This document shows positions 58,661 through 64,000 of a DNA stretch of 64,000 nucleotides, in pieces. The number at the start of each line of letters is the position of its first letter. The stretch's first letter is position 1. The DNA lies in assembly GCF_963676685.1 (NCBI RefSeq), contig NC_092356.1, forward strand, positions 44,851,601 to 44,915,600. Direction: 5' to 3'. Source of the stretch: Mytilus edulis (lineage: Eukaryota > Mollusca > Bivalvia > Mytilida > Mytilidae). A model generated the notes under the pieces. The model was not told the DNA's origin, did no database searches, and saw only the letters and a list, made by a program, of their open reading frames with translations. Both the position numbers and the translations under genes were made by a program.

Positions 58661-59074
58661 CTAGGTGCATGTATTTATGTCTACATTCTCCTAGGTACAT
58701 GTATGTATTACTTCTCTTGACTAGATGTACGTATTTACGCATTCATTCTCTTGACTATGCACAAGCATGTATGCTTTCATTCTTCTCATTAAGTGCACGT
58801 ATTTATGTCTATATTCTCCTGTTCATATACAGGTATGTGATCGTTCTCCTGACTAGGGACAGTTATGTGTACCTTCATTCTCTTGACAAGGTACAGATTA
58901 TTCCTGCATTCTCCTGATAACAGGTGTTATTATTCCATTCTCCTGACTGGGTACACGTACATGTATGTATGCATTCGTGCTCTTGACCTGCAGCACGTAT
59001 ATATGACAGTGCACACGTATGTACGCCTTCATTCACTTGAATAGGAGCATGGTGTTATGTTTACATTATCCTGT

Positions 59075-59396
59075 CTATAAAGAAATAAGAAGAGACTAAA
59101 TGGCGCAGAAATAAACAACTATAGATCACCGGACGGCCTTCAACAATGAGCTAATCCCATACCGCATAGTCAGCTATAAATGCTCAAAATGACAAATGTA
59201 AAACAATTCAAACGAGAAAACTAACGGCCTAATTTATGTAAAAAATGATTAACGAAAAATAAATTAGTTACACAGCGACAAGCCACATCCACTGAAGTAC
59301 AGGCTCTTGGCTTGGGACAGGCACATACAGAATGTGGCGGGGTTAAACTAGTTTGTTGGCGCTAACCCTTCACCTAACCTCGGACAGTGGTGTAAC
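59075..59396 (+). repeat. Interspersed repeat family R1
   Basis: R1 copy with 'ggacggccttcaacaatgag', 'ggctcttggcttgggaca' and 'gtggcggggttaaacta'. It sits at the edge of the minisatellite. Confidence 0.65.
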
Positions 59397-59399
59397 TAT

Positions 59400-60086
59400 G
59401 TTTACATATGTGTTCATTTTCCTGACTTCAATTCAGATTAGAAAGAGATAATCGATAGGACAAAGCAGTTTGAATTATTCTAACATTTTGTCTATTAGGT
59501 CCGAGACCACAATTGTCGTCCCTTGATTTTCGTTGTTCATAGTCCCTAGTGTTGACAGTGGATTACTTGCCATTAACTTTTATACCCCTTCCAAATTTAT
59601 GTCTCCATGTGTAATGCCTCAAATTGCAAGTAGGGGGGTGAAATTACACTGTAAAAAAATTTGGGTCCAGAATTTTAAAGGAAAGTAGTGATTTGGTCCA
59701 TTTGAAAAAGGTTGAAAATTAGCACTTCGGAAGCTGTCAAAAGATTTCAAGACGCCCTAAACATAAAATTGTCCATATTTTGAGTTAGAGCCGATGAAGT
59801 TTTCTATAATTTTGATATAATTTGTCCCAAAAGTAGTAAAACACACTGTAAAAGTTTCTTTGAGAAAGCGCAGGTGGGATTTTTTTTATTTTCATTTATG
59901 TTCTAAAAGAAATGCACTACGAAATAATTGTGGTCTCGGACCATTTTTCATTCCTTCCACACATCGTTAGACATTTATGAATTTTCATGTTGATATCAAA
60001 GTGTTTTGAAATTTAATTTTAATTAAGCAACCAATACCAAATGTTTTAAATATTTTAGGGACTAGTATAAGCAGCCTTTACTTCAA
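59400..60086. other. No gene recognised; upstream region of the repeat-protein ORF
   Basis: AT-rich. Nearly matching words 'ggtccgagaccacaattgt' (about 59499) and 'aattgtggtctcggacca' (about 59924) form an inverted pair about 430 bp apart, which may mark another foldback element. Confidence 0.45.
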
Positions 60087-60671
60087 ATGATGTTTAGAGT
60101 ACATAGCACGATAATTAGTCTGATTTTGATATCGGTGAAAGGGAAATTAACGACCCGTTCTACTCCACAATCAAACAAAGTGCGCACGTTGTATCCTGCA
60201 ATGTATATAACAACAAAGGAGACTCCATCTAGAAGCACAGTCAGTGAAGCAATAACAATATTTGGAATGAATATCACAGCAGAGGAGACACCAGCTAGAA
60301 GTACAGTCAGAGAAGCAATTACAATATTTGGAACGAATATCACAGCAGAGGGGACACCAGCTAGAAGTACAGTCAGAGAAGCAATTACAATATTTGGAAC
60401 AAATATCACAGCAGAGGGGACACCAGCTAGAAGAACAGTCAGGGAAGCAATAACAATATTTGGAATGAATATCACAGCAGAGGAGACACCAGCTAGAAGT
60501 ACAGTCAGGGAAGCAATAACAACATTTGGAATTAATATCACAGCTGAAGAGACACCAGCTAGAAGTACAGTCAGAGAAGAAATAACAACATTTGGAATGA
60601 ATTTCACAGCAGAAGAAAAACCAGCTAGAAGTACAGTCAGAGAAGCAATAACAATACCAGGCAGAAGCTAG
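60087..60671 (+). CDS. Possible secreted repeat protein, 22-residue units
   Basis: A 194-residue ORF from ATG. A hydrophobic N-terminus (FRVHSTIISLILISV) could act as a signal. Seven tandem units of 22 residues follow, of the type NITAEETPARSTVREAITIF; most carry an N-I-T glycosylation sequon. Differences between units are enriched at codon third positions in this frame (ATT/ATA, ACG/ACA, AGA/AGG, GCA/GCT, GAG/GAA), which hints at coding. Against this, the 66-bp period keeps two minus-strand frames open too, and no splice or promoter evidence is visible. I cannot assign a function. Confidence 0.4.
   Translation: MMFRVHSTIISLILISVKGKLTTRSTPQSNKVRTLYPAMYITTKETPSRSTVSEAITIFGMNITAEETPARSTVREAITIFGTNITAEGTPARSTVREAITIFGTNITAEGTPARRTVREAITIFGMNITAEETPARSTVREAITTFGINITAEETPARSTVREEITTFGMNFTAEEKPARSTVREAITIPGRS
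60230..60660. repeat. 66-bp minisatellite, about 6.5 units
   Basis: The DNA basis of the ORF above: units share 'agacaccagctagaagtaca' and 'gtcagagaagcaataacaat' with a few substitutions each. Confidence 0.85.
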
Positions 60672-61018
60672 CGAACAATAGCTAGCGAACAATAAGCCAG
60701 CGAACAATAAGGCGATATATCGAGAAACCAAAAAACAGAATAAGACAACAACGGCCGTTAAATAAAAAAATATTTAAAAAGGCAGAAAATCAGTTAAAAT
60801 ATAGCAATTTAAACTAAATTTTGAAATGGTTTTTATCCAATCTATTGATTTAACACGTCGCATAACTTTTTAGGCTAATATTCAGTACCACAATAACTAT
60901 GCATCTATCAACGGATTATTTGTAGGTGTAGGGCCACCTATGCACCCTCTTCAATTTAGAACGTATGTAAAAGTAGTCCTACCTTGTAAAATATAGCACC
61001 TTTTATGTCATTGTTTAA
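60672..61018. other. No gene recognised
   Basis: Starts with a short 'gctagcgaacaata' repeat (three imperfect copies at 60667-60710), then AT-rich sequence up to the satellite. Confidence 0.5.
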
Positions 61019-64000
61019 TCTAGAGCTCAAAATTTGAAAAAAATGTCAAAAAATTAGGAGGGTTGGCCTATTCCAGGGCTTCTAGAGAAAAATAATGATG
61101 GGTTTCACGGGGAATGACTATATAGGTCTTGTAGAAGAGAAACAGGCGCTTCTTTTGCGCTAGGTATCGAAGGGCGCTATGTTCAAAAATCTGAAACTAG
61201 AGCTCAAAATTTGAAAAAAATGTCAAAAAATTAGGGGGGTCGGTCTATTCTAGGACTTCTAGAGAAAAATAATGAGGGGTGTCACGGGGAATGACTATAA
61301 AGGTCTTGTAGAGGAGAAATAGGCGCTTCTTTTGCGCTAGGTATCGAAGGGTGCTATGTTCAAAAATCTGAAACTAGAGCTCAAAATTTGAAAAAAATGT
61401 CAAAAAATTAGGGGGGGTCGGCCTATTCTAGGACTTCTAGAGAAAAATGATGAGGGGTGTCACGGGGTATGACTATATAGGTCTTGTAGAAGAGAAACAG
61501 GCGCTTCTTTTGCACTAGGTATCGAAGGGCGCTATGTTAAAAAAATCTGAAACTAGAGCTCGAAATTCGAAAAAAATGTCCAAAAAATGGGGGTAGGGTC
61601 GGCCTATTCCAGGAGTTCTAGAGAAAAATAATGAGGGGTGTCAAGGGATATGACTATATAGGTCTTGTAGAAGAGAAACAGGCGCTTCTTTTGCGCTAGG
61701 TATCGAAGGGCGCTATGTTCAAAAATCTGAAACTAGAGCTCAAAATTTGAAAAATATGTCAAAAAATTAGGGGGGTCGGCTTATTCCAGGGCTTCTAGAG
61801 AAAAATAATGAGGGGTGTCACGGGGAATGACTATATAGGTCTTGTAGAGGAGAAACAGGCGCTTCTTTTGCGCTAGGTATCGAAGGGCGCTATGTTCAAA
61901 AATCTGAAACTAGAGCTCAAAATTTGAAAAAAATGTCAAAAAATTAGGGGGGTCGGCCTATTCTAGGACTTCTAGAGAAAAATAATGAGGGGTGTCACGG
62001 GGTATGACTATACAGGTCTTTTAGATGAGAAACAGGCGCTTCTTTTGCACTAGGTATCGAAGGGCGCTATGTTCAAAAATCTGAAACTAGAGCTCAAAAA
62101 TCGAAAAAAATGTCCAAAAAATGGGGGTCGGGTCGACCTATCCAGGAGTTCTAGAGAAAAATAATGAGGGGTGTCACGGGGTATGACTATATAGGTCTTG
62201 TAGAAGAGAAACAGGCGCTTCTTTTGCGCTAGGTATCGAAGGGCGCTATGTTCAAAAATCTGAAACTAGAGCTCAAATCGAAAAAAATGTCCAAAAAATG
62301 GGGGTAGGGTCGGCCTATTCTAGAAGTTCTAGAGAAAAATAATGAGGGGTGTCACGGGGTATGACTATATAGGTCTTGTAGAAGAGAAACAGGCGCTTCT
62401 TTTGCGCTAGGTATCGAAGGGCGCTATGTTCAAAAATCTGAAACTAGAGCTCAAAATTTGAAAAATATGTCAAAAAATTAGGGGGGTCGGCTTATTCCAG
62501 GGCTTCTAGAGAAAAATAATGAGGGGTGTCACGGGGAATGACTATATAGGTCTTGTAGAGGAGAAACAGGCGCTTCTTTTGCGCTAGGTATCGAAGGGCG
62601 CTATGTTCAAAAATCTGAAACTAGAGCTCAAAATTTGAAAAAAATGTCAAAAAATTAGGGGGGTCGGCCTATTCTAGGACTTCTAGAGAAAAATAATGAG
62701 GGGTGTCACGGGGTATGACTATACAGGTCTTGTAGATGAGAAACAGGCGCTTCTTTTGCACTAGGTATCGAAGGGCGCTATGTTCAAAAATCTGAAACTA
62801 GAGCTCAAAAATCGAAAAAAATGTCCAAAAAATGGGGGTCGGGTCGACCTATTCCAGGAGTTCTAGAGAAAAATAATGAGGGGTGTCACGGGGTATGACT
62901 ATACAGGTCTTGTAGATGAGAAACAGGCGCTTCTTTTGCACTAGGTATCGAAGGGCGCTATGTTCAAAAATCTGAAACTAGAGCTCAAAAATCGAAAAAA
63001 ATGTCCAAAAAATGGGGGTCGGGTCGACCTATTCCAGGACTTCTAGAGAAAAATAATGAGGGGTGTCACGGGGTATGACTATACAGGTCTTGTAGATGAG
63101 AAACAGGCGCTTCTTTTGCACTAGGTATCGAAGGGCGCTATGTTCAAAAATCTGAAACTAGAGCTCAAAAATCGAAAAAAATGTCCAAAAAATGGGGGTC
63201 GGGTCGACCTATTCCAGGAGTTCTAGAGAAAAATAATGAGGGGTGTCACGGGGTATGACTATATAGGTCTTGTAGAAGAGAAACAGGCGCTTCTTTTGCG
63301 CTAGGTATCGAAGGGCGCTATGTTCAAAAATCTGAAACTAGAGCTCAAAATCGAAAAAAATGTCCAAAAAATGGGGGTAGGGTCGGCCTATTCTAGAAGT
63401 TCTAGAGAAAAATAATGAGGGGTGTCACGGGGTATGACTATATAGGTCTTGTAGAAGAGAAACAGGCGCTTCTTTTGCGCTAGGTATCGAAGGGCGCTAT
63501 GTTCAAAAATCTGAAACTAGAGCTCAAAATTTGAAAAAATGTCAAAAAATTAGGGGGGTCGGCCTATTCTAGGACTTCTAGAGAAAAATAATGAGGGGTG
63601 TCACGGGGAATGACTATATAGGTCTTGTAGAGGAGAAACAGGCGCTATGTTCAAAAATCTGAAACTAGAGCTCAAAATTTGAAAAAAATGTCAAAAAATT
63701 AAGGGGGTCGGCCTATTCCAGGGCTTCTAGAGAGAAATAATGAGGGGTGTCACGGAGAACGACTACATAGGTCTTGTAGAAGAGAAACAGGCGCTATGTT
63801 CAAAAATCTGAAACTAGAGCTCAAAATTTGAAAAAAATGTCAAAAAATTAGGGGGGTCGGCCTATTCCAGGGCTTCTAGAGAGAAATAATGAGGGGTGTC
63901 ACGGAGAACGACTACATAGGTCTTGTAGAAGAGAAACAGGCGCTTTTTTTTGCGCTAGGTATTGAAGGGCGCTATGTTCAAAAATCTGAAACTAGAGCTC
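61019..64000. repeat. 178-bp satellite array with higher-order structure, runs off the window
   Basis: About 17 units aligned on 'gaaactagagctc' at 178-bp spacing (about 61191, 61369, 61547 ... 63981). Two main types occur: one with 'gtcaaaaaattagggggg', one with 'gtccaaaaaatgggggt'. They follow a repeating order. Two units near 63630 and 63790 lack about 30 bp between direct GGCGCT repeats. No ORF or start is conserved. The array continues beyond the right edge. Confidence 0.92.

Larger units (their letters stand above)
57895..59070. repeat. Degenerate minisatellite interrupted by an R2 repeat
   Basis: Loose units of about 35-40 bp built from 'gtacacgtatttatgcctac' and 'attctcttgactagg' occur at 57920-58038 and resume at 58661-59070. 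The R2 copy (58039-58660) splits the array. CTAGGT occurs on both sides of the insertion (58033-58038 and 58661-58666) and may be a target duplication. Confidence 0.6.

Noticed and set aside
60083..60731. Minus-strand repeat frames opposite the 60087-60671 ORF
   Set aside because: Unit differences fall less well at third positions there, and the plus frame has the better N-terminus.
61019..64000. CRISPR or coding tandem repeat
   Set aside because: Whole 178-bp units repeat without unique spacers, and no frame is conserved; this is a satellite.

Overview
This is AT-rich, repeat-dense eukaryotic DNA, almost certainly from a bivalve mollusc and most likely a mussel (Mytilus-like). The evidence is the spliced genes with GT-AG introns, interspersed repeats of the kind that fill mussel genomes, repeats carrying hammerhead-ribozyme cores, a Ngaro-type tyrosine-recombinase retrotransposon, and an intronless Cys-loop receptor. 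I see no bacterial, phage or CRISPR-like features and no tRNA or rRNA genes.

Genes. (1) 6027-7181 (+): an intronless Cys-loop ligand-gated ion channel subunit, nicotinic-like, with all four membrane segments. (2) 17935-12240 (-): a three-exon gene for a small secreted, basic protein with eight mature cysteines. All three exons join in phase. A second copy has its last exon at 21833-21448 and a first exon at 25029-25012, but I could not find its middle exon. A broken first exon lies at about 27041-27070. (3) 50796 to about 35127 (-), perhaps to 32096: a kyphoscoliosis-peptidase/hillarin-family gene rebuilt from five phase-compatible exons, plus two likely downstream exons. Its transglutaminase-like catalytic positions look substituted. 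(4) 60087-60671 (+): a possible short repeat protein made of 22-residue units, most with an N-I-T glycosylation sequon.

Mobile elements. Intron 3 of the KY-type gene holds a near-complete Ngaro-like retrotransposon (39515-46391). It has split direct repeats (A1 ... B1-A2-B2), an SGNH-hydrolase ORF, gag, RT-RNase H and tyrosine recombinase. Two in-frame stops break its enzymes although its repeats are almost identical. Other elements are a 5'-truncated LINE tail (51346-52371), a tRNA-derived SINE with a 9-bp target duplication (19720-19970), a retroposed sequence with target duplication and poly(A) (29251-29622), a 1.13-kb terminal-inverted-repeat element (32843-33973), and a 299-bp TAA-flanked MITE nested in another repeat (58222-58520). 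Several families of old interspersed repeats are scattered throughout.

Hammerhead ribozymes. Well-formed type I hammerhead folds can be drawn by hand at 3028-3071, 13274-13317 and (minus strand) 15087-15130. A three-unit, about 350-bp tandem repeat at 16977-17830 carries one hammerhead-like core per unit, the architecture expected of animal retrozymes.

Satellites. A TTGGTTAAACACG-type array fills 37195-38380, a palindrome array 27596-28003, a 66-bp minisatellite about 56470-57090, and a 178-bp satellite with higher-order structure runs from about 61019 to the window end.
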